From: an uncultured Clostridium sp.
Lineage (GTDB): Bacteria; Bacillota_A; Clostridia; Lachnospirales; Lachnospiraceae
DNA length: 16,377 nucleotides
Direction: 5' to 3'
NCBI GenBank assembly: GCA_947174825.1
Contig: CAMWKN010000003.1
Span: 1-16,377 of the forward strand
Part shown: piece by piece, positions 1 through 8,052 of the stretch
Numbering within the stretch: position 1 is the first letter of the stretch
Layout of the letters: every line of letters starts with the position of its first letter
Made by a program: the position numbers and the translations under genes
The notes under the pieces: model-generated
Seen by the model: only the letters and a program-made list of their open reading frames with translations
Databases searched by the model: none
Told to the model about the DNA's origin: nothing

Positions 1-51
1 CTCTTTCATCAATACTTTCATTTGAAATCGTGGAACAGGAGGAAAACTAAG

Positions 52-411
52 ATGGATCTTCTCTATAAAATATGGGCATTTTTCGGATTCCTTGCATTTA
101 TCCAGATGGGCAGCATCTATGCAAGAACGCGCCGGGCAGAACGCAGCGAAAGCGGTAATTTACATGCAGAGAGAAGCAGTGTAAAAGACGATATGGCAAA
201 AATTCTTGCGCCATATATCGGGAAAGAAATATCTCTGGATTTTTATGAAGACGAAGAAGATATGGATCTGTTAGGTGCAGACAGACACGACAAAGCTATA
301 TTAATGGACATTGATCCAAAATGGGCTCTAATTCACATTGAAACACCAAAAGAACAGAAAGATAAACTGATACGTATTTCTTCCATCAAAGGGGTGGCTT
401 TTAAAGAGTAA
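52..411 (+). CDS. Membrane-anchored small protein with possible Sm-like tail
   Basis: Hypothetical protein of 119 residues. The start at 52 is chosen because AGGAGG at 37-42 sits nine bases ahead; an earlier in-frame TTG at 22 has no such site. Residues about 5-23 form one hydrophobic segment, followed by a charged linker with several Arg and Glu, so the protein is probably anchored in the membrane with the rest in the cytoplasm. Residues about 50-119 alternate short beta-like stretches (GKEISLDFY, KAILMDID, WALIHIE, IRISSIKGVAF), the order expected of a small Sm/LSm-like barrel. That fold assignment is inference from pattern only; I recognise no catalytic motif. It precedes a separately promoted small gene. 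The left window edge hides its promoter and upstream neighbours. Confidence 0.75.
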   Translation: MDLLYKIWAFFGFLAFIQMGSIYARTRRAERSESGNLHAERSSVKDDMAKILAPYIGKEISLDFYEDEEDMDLLGADRHDKAILMDIDPKWALIHIETPKEQKDKLIRISSIKGVAFKE

Positions 412-436
412 TACTTCCTAGAAGTCTTAGAAATAA

Positions 437-465
437 TAGACTTTGCCCTTTTATTATGCTATACT
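437..465 (+). promoter_or_regulatory. Sigma-A promoter with extended -10
   Basis: The -35 box TAGACT (437-442) is 17 bases from the -10 box TATACT (460-465), which is preceded by TG at 457-458, a complete TGn extension. Transcription would start near 472, giving a leader of only about 17 bases that is mostly the ribosome site of the gene at 489. This suggests efficient, independent expression of that small gene. Confidence 0.65.
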
Positions 466-488
466 CTTTATAAAAAGGGGGTGATCAT

Positions 489-680
489 ATGCCGAGTAAT
501 GGTGAAATAATTGAAAGAGCTATCAATGATTTTCAGAAAATTCAGGATCACATGGAAAACGCAAAAAGTGAAAATGCTGTAAAAACTTATGAATGCCTAA
601 AAAAAGATTATATTTCTTTGAAAGTATTGCTGACTAGCTTAGGTGTAAATTTAACGGCAATCGACATAATTAAAGAGTAA
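489..680 (+). CDS. 63-residue helical small protein, unknown function
   Basis: A small protein I do not recognise. The ribosome site is very strong: AAAAGGGGGTGAT lies just ahead of the ATG at 489. The sequence is predicted almost wholly helical, in two amphipathic segments (about residues 5-24 and 28-50), with no Cys pair, signal peptide or membrane segment, so it is probably a soluble cytoplasmic protein or a small helical adaptor. The C-terminus (LGVNLTAIDIIKE) is compact and hydrophobic. A strong promoter with an extended -10, a near-leaderless mRNA and a tandem terminator directly after the stop show it is a real, monocistronic gene. A Spo0E-type phosphatase was considered, but the SxxxD signature is absent. 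Confidence 0.75.
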   Translation: MPSNGEIIERAINDFQKIQDHMENAKSENAVKTYECLKKDYISLKVLLTSLGVNLTAIDIIKE

Positions 681-682
681 AA

Positions 683-728
683 AGTGCAAGTTCAACAGCT
701 TGCACTGCAAAAACGCTAAAGCGTTTTT
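683..728 (+). terminator. Tandem hairpins, intrinsic terminator (probably two-way)
   Basis: Two consecutive hairpins follow the stop at 680. The first pairs AGTGCAAG (683-690) with CTTGCACT (699-706). The second pairs AAAAACGC (709-716) with GCGTTTTT (721-728) around a TAAA loop. The second is symmetric, with runs of A before and T after, so it can stop transcription of the small gene from the left and of carB from the right. Confidence 0.8.
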
Positions 729-783
729 GTTGGTATAACCACCATATAACAGCATATATGTTGTGAGCATTTTTCTATATATT

Positions 784-821
784 AAGAGGTGCAAAGTCAG
801 TTATGACAGCACCTCTTTTTT
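784..821 (+). terminator. Second intrinsic terminator, downstream of small genes
   Basis: AAGAGGTGC (784-792) pairs perfectly with GCACCTCTT (809-817). An inner stem GTCA/TGAC (796-799 with 804-807) stacks inside, and the hairpin is followed by a T run on the plus strand. On the minus strand the run after the stem is mixed A/T, so it is a weaker stop for carB in that direction. Confidence 0.75.
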
Positions 822-863
822 ATTGAATCGTATATTCTTCTTATTTATTAAAACACTCCGTCT

Positions 864-3800
864 CTAGCAAATCTCCTGATGCAATTCCTGCAGCGATTTC
901 ACACCACTGCTGGCATCGTTCTTCACAGCATGGATTCCCTCTGCGGTTGCCTTTGCTGCTGCCACCGTGGTCATATAAGGAATCTTTGCCTTAATGGCAG
1001 CCTTTCTCAGATAGCTGTCATCATTAATATCATCTTTATCCCTTGGAGAATTAATCACTAACTGGATATCTCCATTGGTAATCATATCATAAATATTCGG
1101 GCGACCCTCCTGCATCTTGTTCACCTTGACAGCATCAATGCCTGCCTCTGACAAGATATCATAGGTTCCGGCTGTTGCCACAATACGGAATCCGTCCTCG
1201 GCAAAGGTTTTCGCCACGCCAACCACTTCTTCCTTATCCTTATTATTCACAGAAATCAGAACAGTTCCCTCTAACGGCAACTTAGACTGAATTGCCTCCT
1301 GCGCCTTGAAGAAGGCCTCTCCATAGGAACCGGATAATCCCAGCACTTCACCGGTGGAACGCATTTCCGGTCCCAGAACCGGATCTACCTCTGGGAACAT
1401 ATTGAATGGGAATGCTGCTTCTTTCACACCATAATTCGGAATCTTTTGCTCTTTCAGGGCAGAAACCGGTGAAGGACGACCAGTCAGCTCTGCCGTGATA
1501 ATGTCTGTGGCAAGCGGTACCATACGGATATTACATACCTTGGATACCAATGGTACCGTACGGGATGCTCTTGGATTGGCTTCCAGAACATATACCTTTC
1601 CATTCTCAATGGCGTACTGCATATTCATCAATCCACGGACATGCATTTCCTCTGCTATCTTCCGGGTATATTCTTTGATGGTCTTTACATTCTCCTCGGA
1701 GATATGCACAGACGGTATTATGCAGGCGGAATCGCCGGAATGAACTCCAGCCAGCTCAATGTGCTCCATAACAGCTGGAACAAAGGCATTGGTTCCGTCA
1801 CTGATGGCATCTGCCTCACACTCAGTAGCATGATTCAGGAAACGGTCAATCAGAATTGGTCTGTCTGGTGTTACCCCTACCGCTGCATTCATATACTCGG
1901 TCATAGCATCGTCATCATAGACTACCTCCATGCCCCTGCCACCCAATACATAGGAAGGACGCACCATAACAGGATAGCCAATGTCTGATGCAATCTTGAT
2001 GGCTTCCTCCACTGTGGTAGCCATGCCTGACTCTGGCATCGGAATATCCAGTTTCTCCATCATGGCACGGAAGAGATCCCTGTCTTCTGCCAAATCAATG
2101 ACAGCAGGTGCCGTACCCAGAATCTTCACGCCATTTTTCTCCAGCTCTGCCGCCAGATTCAGCGGTGTCTGTCCACCAAACTGGGCAATCACCCCTAACG
2201 GCTTTTCTTTGTTATAGATGCTGAGCACATCTTCCAATGTAAGCGGCTCAAAATACAACTTATCGGAGGTATCATAATCGGTAGACACTGTCTCTGGATT
2301 ACAGTTGACAATAATTGTCTCAAAGCCCAATTCCTTCAAGGCAATAGCTGCATGAACACAGCAATAGTCAAACTCAATTCCCTGACCAATTCGGTTTGGA
2401 CCACCACCCAAAATCATAATCTTTGGCTTGTCAGAGTTAATTGGATTCTTATCTGGTGCATTATAAGTGGAATAATAATAAGCACTGTCCTGGGTTCCGC
2501 TGACATGAACCCCTTCCCAGGCTTCCTCCACACCCAGCTTCAGACGCTGGTTCCGTATATCCTCCTCTGGAATCTCCAGAATCTGGCTTAAATATTTATC
2601 AGAGAAACCATCCTTCTTGGCAGTAATCAACTGCTCATCCGATGGCATACTGCCTTTTCCCTGCAAAAGTGCTTCTTCCTCTTCCACCAGTTCCTTCATC
2701 TGCTCAATAAAATAATGCTTTACCTTGGTAATATCAAATATTTCATCCACAGTGGCTCCCTTACGCAAAGCCTCGTACATCAGGAAATGTCTCTCGCTAG
2801 AAGGTGTTACCAAACGATGCAGCAATTCCTCCTTGCTAAGAGTGTCAAAATCCTTGGCATGACCCAGACCATATCTGCCGGTCTCCAAGCTGCGGATCGC
2901 CTTTTGGAAAGCTTCTTTATAAGTCTTTCCAATGCTCATAACCTCGCCTACAGCACGCATCTGAGTTCCCAGTTTGTCCTCCACACCCTTAAACTTCTCA
3001 AATGCCCATCTGGCAAATTTAATAACAACATAGTCTCCGTCTGGCACATATTTATCTAATGTGCCATACTTGCCGCACGGAATATCTTTCAGCGTCAGAC
3101 CTGACGCCAGCATAGCGGACACCAGAGCAATCGGAAACCCTGTTGCCTTGGATGCCAGTGCAGAGGAACGAGAGGTACGTGGATTGATCTCAATAACAAT
3201 GATACGGTCTGTTACCGGATCATGGGCAAACTGCACATTGGTACCGCCAATGACCTGCACGGACTCTACAATCTTGTATGCCTGCTCCTGCAGCTTCTTC
3301 TGACATTCCTCGGAAATCGTCAACATCGGTGCTGAACAGAAGGAATCTCCTGTATGGACTCCCAATGGATCAATATTCTCTATGAAACATACAGTAATAA
3401 TATTATTGTCGGCATCCCGCACTACTTCCAGCTCCAACTCTTCCCAGCCCAGCACGGACTCCTCCACCAGAACCTGACCAACCAGGCTTGCCTGCAGTCC
3501 TCTGGCACAAACTGTCTTTAACTCCTCTTTATTGTACACCAGACCGCCGCCGGCTCCTCCCATGGTATAGGCTGGACGAAGCACCACCGGATATCCCAGC
3601 TGATCAGCAATGGAAAGTGCCTCGTCTACCGAATAGGCAACCTCACTTCTCGCCATCTCGATCCCCAGTTTATCCATGGTTTTCTTGAACTCGATACGAT
3701 CTTCTCCACGCTCAATGGCGTCCACCTGAACACCAATTACCTTGACCTGATATTTATCCAAAATCCCTGCTTTATTCAGCTCTGCACAAAGGTTCAGTCC

Positions 3801-4082
3801 TGACTGTCCGCCGAGATTTGGCAATAATGCATCTGGACGCTCTTTGGCAATAATTTGCTCCAGTCTGTCCACATTCAATGGTTCAATATAAGTGACATCA
3901 GCCGTCTCCGGATCTGTCATAATCGTAGCCGGATTTGAATTGACCAGTACAATCTCATATCCCAGCTTCCGCAGCGCCTTACACGCCTGTGTGCCGGAAT
4001 AATCAAACTCACATGCCTGACCAATGATAATCGGTCCGGAACCAATTATCAGCACCTTATGGATATCTGTTCTTTTTGGCAT
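864..4082 (-). CDS. carB: Carbamoyl-phosphate synthase large subunit
   Basis: Large ammonia-utilising subunit (1072 residues, the usual length) that makes carbamoyl phosphate from bicarbonate, ammonia and 2 ATP, feeding pyrimidine and arginine synthesis in the cytoplasm. The start at MPKRTDIHKV is chosen because GGAGG is five bases ahead; the in-frame ATG four codons earlier overlaps that site. Domain order: first ATP-grasp carboxyphosphate unit (GSGPIIIGQACEFDYSG near the N-terminus, later EINPRTSRSSALASKATGFP), an oligomerisation region (about 400-550), a second ATP-grasp unit (GGGPNRIGQGIEFDYC, later EANPRASRTVPLVSKV), and a C-terminal MGS-like allosteric domain from about 935 (ATAGTYDIL, EGRPNIYD, LVINSPRDKDD). 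No frameshift or lost motif is visible. The glutaminase subunit gene carA is normally next door, but it is absent from both flanks here. Confidence 0.98.
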   Translation of the reverse strand: MPKRTDIHKVLIIGSGPIIIGQACEFDYSGTQACKALRKLGYEIVLVNSNPATIMTDPETADVTYIEPLNVDRLEQIIAKERPDALLPNLGGQSGLNLCAELNKAGILDKYQVKVIGVQVDAIERGEDRIEFKKTMDKLGIEMARSEVAYSVDEALSIADQLGYPVVLRPAYTMGGAGGGLVYNKEELKTVCARGLQASLVGQVLVEESVLGWEELELEVVRDADNNIITVCFIENIDPLGVHTGDSFCSAPMLTISEECQKKLQEQAYKIVESVQVIGGTNVQFAHDPVTDRIIVIEINPRTSRSSALASKATGFPIALVSAMLASGLTLKDIPCGKYGTLDKYVPDGDYVVIKFARWAFEKFKGVEDKLGTQMRAVGEVMSIGKTYKEAFQKAIRSLETGRYGLGHAKDFDTLSKEELLHRLVTPSSERHFLMYEALRKGATVDEIFDITKVKHYFIEQMKELVEEEEALLQGKGSMPSDEQLITAKKDGFSDKYLSQILEIPEEDIRNQRLKLGVEEAWEGVHVSGTQDSAYYYSTYNAPDKNPINSDKPKIMILGGGPNRIGQGIEFDYCCVHAAIALKELGFETIIVNCNPETVSTDYDTSDKLYFEPLTLEDVLSIYNKEKPLGVIAQFGGQTPLNLAAELEKNGVKILGTAPAVIDLAEDRDLFRAMMEKLDIPMPESGMATTVEEAIKIASDIGYPVMVRPSYVLGGRGMEVVYDDDAMTEYMNAAVGVTPDRPILIDRFLNHATECEADAISDGTNAFVPAVMEHIELAGVHSGDSACIIPSVHISEENVKTIKEYTRKIAEEMHVRGLMNMQYAIENGKVYVLEANPRASRTVPLVSKVCNIRMVPLATDIITAELTGRPSPVSALKEQKIPNYGVKEAAFPFNMFPEVDPVLGPEMRSTGEVLGLSGSYGEAFFKAQEAIQSKLPLEGTVLISVNNKDKEEVVGVAKTFAEDGFRIVATAGTYDILSEAGIDAVKVNKMQEGRPNIYDMITNGDIQLVINSPRDKDDINDDSYLRKAAIKAKIPYMTTVAAAKATAEGIHAVKNDASSGVKSLQELHQEIC

Positions 4083-4147
4083 AAAATCCTCCATTCTTAC
4101 GCAAGTCTTCTAAAGTATGTAATATCATTCTAAACATTCCAAACTAC

Positions 4148-4176
4148 ATTATATATGGAACAGAGAAAATGCACAA
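4148..4176 (-). promoter_or_regulatory. Predicted carB promoter
   Basis: Reading the minus strand, TTGTGC (4171-4176) is 17 bases from a consensus TATAAT (4148-4153). The start point would be near 4141, leaving a leader of about 58 bases with no obvious attenuator or PyrR-type structure. Directly upstream, TTCTGA (4181-4186) and TCAGAA (4197-4202) form a small inverted repeat that could be an operator; that is a guess. Confidence 0.55.
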
Positions 4177-4287
4177 GATTTTCTGAGGGAAAATTTTCAG
4201 AAGCGAATCGTTTCAATCTGGTACAAAACAAGAAGAATCCCACAAATGATATAATGAATCGATTATGGAAAATTGACTGTAATCCAC

Positions 4288-4326
4288 AAAAGTGCTTAAC
4301 ATGTACGATTCGTACATGTTAAGCAC
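4288..4326 (-). terminator. 17-bp perfect palindrome, probable terminator of chemoreceptor gene
   Basis: GTGCTTAACATGTACGA (4292-4308) and TCGTACATGTTAAGCAC (4310-4326) are exact reverse complements around one base. On the minus strand the hairpin begins 26 bases after the chemoreceptor stop codon and is followed by TTTT (4288-4291), so termination of that gene is the simplest role. The stem is unusually long and AT-balanced for a terminator and the T run is short, so a protein-binding palindrome remains possible. Confidence 0.6.
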
Positions 4327-4352
4327 AAGAAATGACATAAACATAAATGAAA

Positions 4353-6353
4353 TTAAATCTTAAAAGATGCCACCGTCTGATTCAGCAATTCACTGAGACG
4401 GAATAATTCTTCCATTCTATTCAATACAGTATTGGAATTTTTATTAGAACTTTGGGCAGATTGCTCCACGCCCTGTACGTATGTTGCAATTTCCCCAACC
4501 AGTTCCGTAATAGAACGAATCGTCTCGTTAATGCCCTCCATATTGGTGCTCATCTGCTTGGAGGCAGTTCCCAGATCACTGGAAATACTGCTGTAAAATA
4601 CCGCATCTTTTTTGTACATCTCGGCTAATTCAGCCATACTCTGGTAGTCCTCCATAACCTTGCCATTCATAAATTCCAGCAATTTCTTGGAACTGCCAGA
4701 CAAAAGAGAAACATTCTCCACCACACCCTCTGTAACCTGGCGAATTTTATCTACCGCCTCCTTGGAATGATCCGCTAATTCACGAATTTCATCTGCAACT
4801 ACGGCAAAGCCTTTTCCTGCTTCACCGGCTCTGGCCGCTTCAATAGAAGCATTCAGTGCCAGAAGATTGGTCTGTGAACTGATAGAAAGGATTTCTTCTG
4901 TCAAGGTATCAATATCCCGCACCCGCTGGCTGTCTGCAATAGCGCGCTCCAGTTCTCCCCTGGTCTTCTGATAAAGTTCCACTGCCTCTTTGCCGGATTT
5001 TTCTGAATTCTCCTGCTGTTCCCCTGCACGTTCCATGATATTCCCGGACTGTTCCTCTGCCTCACTGGCTTTCCTGGTCACATTTTCTACCAGAATTCCC
5101 AATTCCTGCCCTGTATTTTGTATCCGCTCCGCCAATTCCTCTGCCATAGCAGTCTGCTTCATAACCGCTACCACAGACTCCAATATATCAGAGAGATCCT
5201 GATTCAACACCGCCATTTCTTCCGAAGTTCCCTCTGCAATGGTTCCAATGTTTTCCGCTTCCTCTTTCGTATTCAATATAATACTGCGAATCTGCTGTTT
5301 GACCTCTACGGTTGCTGTCCGGATCTGCTCTGTTTCATTCTTGTACTCCTTTGGAATTTCCTTTTCATGAACGATATTCTCTGAGAAATCACCGGAGGCA
5401 AACTGCTTTAACATCTGTACCGGTGCCAGCATTCTGCCAATCAGCCCCGCCATAAACACAGTAACCAGAGCTATCATCAGTAGTGCAATAACCAGAGCCA
5501 CTGCAATCATTGCTGTCAAAGAACGGGTCACATTCGCTGTTGGCACAACAACACTTAATTTCCAATCACTTCCCGAAATATTAGAAGCGGCAAAATAGCA
5601 GGAACTTCCATCATAGTCCTTTTGCCGGATTACCTGGTTCTCTGTCCCATCCATCAATTTCGTTAATCCCGGCATAATATCAGCAACTGCCACTGCCTCA
5701 TCTTCTGTAGGCTCATATTCTTTATTTTTATGGGCGATATAATTCCCACTGCTGTCTACTAAAAATCCATAGACACCTTCTGCAAAATCAATGCTGCCAG
5801 TCAGATCTGTTACCGTTCCCAAAGTCACGTCCAGACCAATTACCGCTGCCAATTCACCACCTATGTAAACCGGAGAGGCAATTGTGGTACACATTTGATT
5901 CGTTATTACATCCCAATAAGGATCTGTAACAATGGTTTTTTGCTGCTTTTCTGCCTCCTGATACCACCCACGCTGTACCGGATCATAGCCCTCTGGAATT
6001 TCTGCTTCCCTGTTAGACTGGATAAAATGACTGTCCTTCGTTCCACAATATAAGTTAAGCAACTCCTCCCGCCCCTCTGCATAGGCGTCCACAACGGACT
6101 GAATAAAATCATCTCCAGCATCTGAAGCTGCCTCTATACTATTGGAAGCACCTTCTGCCACCATCTTCTCCTCCTGGATCCAGGTATTGATTTCCTCCGC
6201 ATATTTATCTGCATTGAGCTGCAGGGCATCTGTCTGATTCTGAATCAAATGCCTGCTGGCTACAATAACGGTTCCCACTGTGGTCAATATGATACTGACT
6301 GCCACAATACAAATGACGCTGATGGTAAGTTTTCCTTTGATTGTTCTGCTCAT
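4353..6353 (-). CDS. Methyl-accepting chemotaxis protein with dCache_1 domain (predicted amino-acid receptor)
   Basis: Transmembrane chemoreceptor of 666 residues that passes ligand signals to CheA/CheW. The start at MSRTIKGKL is chosen because GGGGAG lies nine bases ahead. Order: membrane segment (about 8-33), extracellular double Cache domain (about 34-278), second membrane segment (about 279-306), a HAMP-like linker, then a long coiled-coil signalling domain with the canonical hairpin tip NLLALNASIEAARAGEAGKG (about 496-515) and FAVVADEIREL. The Cache pocket has Tyr123, Arg128, Trp130, Tyr146, Asp148 and Asp175. These residues and their spacing match the amino-acid-binding motif known from Pseudomonas PctA (Tyr121, Arg126, Trp128, Tyr144, Asp146, Asp173, recalled from the literature). 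Predicted ligands are therefore L-amino acids. There is no C-terminal CheR-tethering pentapeptide. It is monocistronic, with its own promoter and terminator; no flagellar or che genes are in the window. Confidence 0.95.
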   Translation of the reverse strand: MSRTIKGKLTISVICIVAVSIILTTVGTVIVASRHLIQNQTDALQLNADKYAEEINTWIQEEKMVAEGASNSIEAASDAGDDFIQSVVDAYAEGREELLNLYCGTKDSHFIQSNREAEIPEGYDPVQRGWYQEAEKQQKTIVTDPYWDVITNQMCTTIASPVYIGGELAAVIGLDVTLGTVTDLTGSIDFAEGVYGFLVDSSGNYIAHKNKEYEPTEDEAVAVADIMPGLTKLMDGTENQVIRQKDYDGSSCYFAASNISGSDWKLSVVVPTANVTRSLTAMIAVALVIALLMIALVTVFMAGLIGRMLAPVQMLKQFASGDFSENIVHEKEIPKEYKNETEQIRTATVEVKQQIRSIILNTKEEAENIGTIAEGTSEEMAVLNQDLSDILESVVAVMKQTAMAEELAERIQNTGQELGILVENVTRKASEAEEQSGNIMERAGEQQENSEKSGKEAVELYQKTRGELERAIADSQRVRDIDTLTEEILSISSQTNLLALNASIEAARAGEAGKGFAVVADEIRELADHSKEAVDKIRQVTEGVVENVSLLSGSSKKLLEFMNGKVMEDYQSMAELAEMYKKDAVFYSSISSDLGTASKQMSTNMEGINETIRSITELVGEIATYVQGVEQSAQSSNKNSNTVLNRMEELFRLSELLNQTVASFKI

Positions 6354-6390
6354 AATATGAATCTCCCCTTTTGTAACACTAATTGGCTCT

Positions 6391-6420
6391 ATTATAAGCA
6401 TCCGAAATCATTTCTGTAAC
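6391..6420 (-). promoter_or_regulatory. Predicted chemoreceptor promoter
   Basis: On the minus strand, GTTACA (6415-6420) is 18 bases from a consensus TATAAT (6391-6396). No sigma-28 type motility promoter (TAAA then GCCGATAA) is visible in the 260 bases upstream of the gene, so sigma-A control seems more likely. Confidence 0.5.
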
Positions 6421-6612
6421 TATTCTGGTACAATTTGCACTTTTCAGGGTATCATTTGCAGTTCTATCTATACGTATGTATGGTCATATTATAATTACAA
6501 TTTTTACGATGTCTAAAACAATATCAATGTCCAGGCAATGTTTACACCAAAAAAATATAGCATAATACATTTTTATCTACCAAAAAACAACCTAAATTTA
6601 CTTTTTAGTGAA

Positions 6613-7737
6613 TTACTCTTGTGGAACCACTATAAACTCTTCATTTCCCACTTTCATAAGATTCGCAAAGTCAAAGTTATCATACTCCACTGTCTGTATA
6701 ATCAAACTATCCTCAGAAACCATAAGGGCATTTGCCATTCTCTTTGCATCATCTATTTCTATCTGCTTAAATTCCTGTTCCTCTCCCGTCTTTCTGTTGA
6801 CGGAATAGATCGTTGTATAATTATCATTTGTTATATAAAATATAGCATCCTTACCTATGGCAAATTCATCTATTTTCTCGCTTTGTGCAACTAATTCCAA
6901 TTCATTGCCGTCTATTGCAAACCGGTACAGACTGCATGGATCTCCCACTATATCGGTGGAAATGGTCATATATATATAACCACCAGAAGCGTCAAAAGAA
7001 TAACCATATTTCCCTTTAAACTTTTTTCCCAAGTCAATTTCCTTCCAATCGCTGCCATCTAAATTCATCGAATAAACCACCCCATCATCTATGATACTGC
7101 GGGCACCAATTAAATCTTGAATATAGATACGGTCCTGATAAATCAGTTTCATGGAAAAGTCAAACAAGTCTTCTACTAACTGAATTTTCTTTTCCACTTC
7201 CCCTTTAAAATTCGTTTTAATAATCATAGGATCATTCTCTGCTTCCGTGGAAAAATAAATGGAATCTTTGTATACAATATATTCTTCATGCCATGGAATT
7301 GCATATTCCTCCACCACATTGGTTTCCATCACATAATGATACAACAATGCCTTCTCATAATCATTATTATAGGTAAAGAGCAGAACCCGTCCCTGTTTTA
7401 CTTCTACGCCAAACAGATCATAGCCCGTCTTCAAGGTAACCGTTCCTATCTGCTGTTCTTCAGAATTAAAAATATGTACCGTACAAGAGTCATTTTGCAC
7501 CTCTACAAAATAAAATTCTCCATCATCTCCCACTGCAGCCTTAGTGGGAGAACTGTATCTTCCCACTTCCTCCATAGAGGTTTTTGTTTTTACCTCATTT
7601 GGCATACCTTCCTTAATGCTTTTCTCCTGCGGTTCCATTCCGGAACCGTTCTCTGTTTCTACTGGATTCTGCACACCACATGACATTAGCAATATACTGA
7701 TTAACAGAATCATCCCCATCCATTTCCTTTTCATCAT
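6613..7737 (-). CDS. Lipoprotein with beta-propeller-like (DUF5050-type) repeats
   Basis: Secreted lipoprotein of 374 residues, outer face of the cell membrane. The start is the first of two adjacent ATGs, seven bases after GGAGG. The N-terminus is a type II signal peptide: MMKRK, a hydrophobic run, then the lipobox LMSC with Cys20 as the lipidated residue. A low-complexity Glu/Gly/Lys linker follows to about residue 55. The remainder is a series of four-strand blade-like repeats with the pattern 'GxxYxxx...YxxNLDG' (for example IYIQDLIGARSIIDDGVVYS, YSMNLDGSDWKEID, CSLYRFAIDGNELEL, TIYSVNRKTGEEQEF). This resembles the DUF5050 / LRP1-like beta-propeller family common in Lachnospiraceae. No catalytic residues are recognised; a binding or envelope-sensing role is inference. 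It has its own promoter, flanked by inverted repeats. Confidence 0.85.
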   Translation of the reverse strand: MMKRKWMGMILLISILLMSCGVQNPVETENGSGMEPQEKSIKEGMPNEVKTKTSMEEVGRYSSPTKAAVGDDGEFYFVEVQNDSCTVHIFNSEEQQIGTVTLKTGYDLFGVEVKQGRVLLFTYNNDYEKALLYHYVMETNVVEEYAIPWHEEYIVYKDSIYFSTEAENDPMIIKTNFKGEVEKKIQLVEDLFDFSMKLIYQDRIYIQDLIGARSIIDDGVVYSMNLDGSDWKEIDLGKKFKGKYGYSFDASGGYIYMTISTDIVGDPCSLYRFAIDGNELELVAQSEKIDEFAIGKDAIFYITNDNYTTIYSVNRKTGEEQEFKQIEIDDAKRMANALMVSEDSLIIQTVEYDNFDFANLMKVGNEEFIVVPQE

Positions 7738-7776
7738 GAAGGCACCTCCATTATGCAGCTAATCGTTTTACATTAT

Positions 7777-7844
7777 AAACCACCATAACATAAGTGGTTT
7801 CATTTGTCAACCTGGTTCAAGAACTCATGGACTACAGAACCAGG
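7777..7844. promoter_or_regulatory. Two inverted repeats around the lipoprotein promoter (possible operators)
   Basis: AAACCAC (7777-7783) and GTGGTTT (7794-7800) straddle the -10 box. CCTGGTTC (7811-7818) and GAACCAGG (7837-7844) abut the -35 box on the upstream side. Both are perfect. Their placement over and beside the promoter suggests repressor or activator binding, but no regulator is identified. Confidence 0.4.
7782..7810 (-). promoter_or_regulatory. Promoter of lipoprotein gene
   Basis: On the minus strand, a consensus TTGACA (7805-7810) is 17 bases from TATGGT (7782-7787), which is preceded by TGT, a full extended -10. The start point would be near 7775, about 38 bases before the ATG. 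Confidence 0.65.
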
Positions 7845-7911
7845 CAAAATAGTACTGCTTGCTTTTCGCACCTGCATCAAAATTCAAAGTATTCGGATTT
7901 GTTTTTAATAT

Positions 7912-7953
7912 AAAAATTCGGGGCAGCCACAACTCATCTATTGTGGCTGCCCC
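7912..7953 (-). terminator. Intrinsic terminator of hsp20
   Basis: GGGGCAGCCACAA (7920-7932) pairs perfectly with TTGTGGCTGCCCC (7941-7953) around an 8-base loop. On the minus strand the stem is followed by GAATTTTTA. It lies about 100 bases after the hsp20 stop and is the strongest classical terminator in the window. Confidence 0.85.
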
Positions 7954-8052
7954 AGTCTCCGCATATCGGTCTCATGGCATCAATATAAACAATTCCTGTC
8001 ATAGGAACTGACAATGCATGTATACACCGTTAACCAATCAACTCTTCCCTAC

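Noticed and set aside
879..3688. Many plus-strand open frames of 60-115 codons opposite carB
   Set aside because: carB is a conserved gene on the other strand with every family motif; the antisense frames lack ribosome sites and resemble no known protein.
4227..4255. Plus-strand extended -10 (TGATATAAT) that could start a small RNA toward the palindrome at 4292
   Set aside because: No usable -35 box and no T run after the palindrome on the plus strand; likely chance in AT-rich spacer.
6538..6612. Possible lipoprotein-gene terminator (CTAAA/TTTAG then T run, minus strand)
   Set aside because: The stem is only five AT-rich pairs; too weak to report as a feature.
7811..7844. tRNA-like GGTTCAA segment
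   Set aside because: No acceptor, D or anticodon stem can be drawn around it; it is simply part of an inverted repeat.
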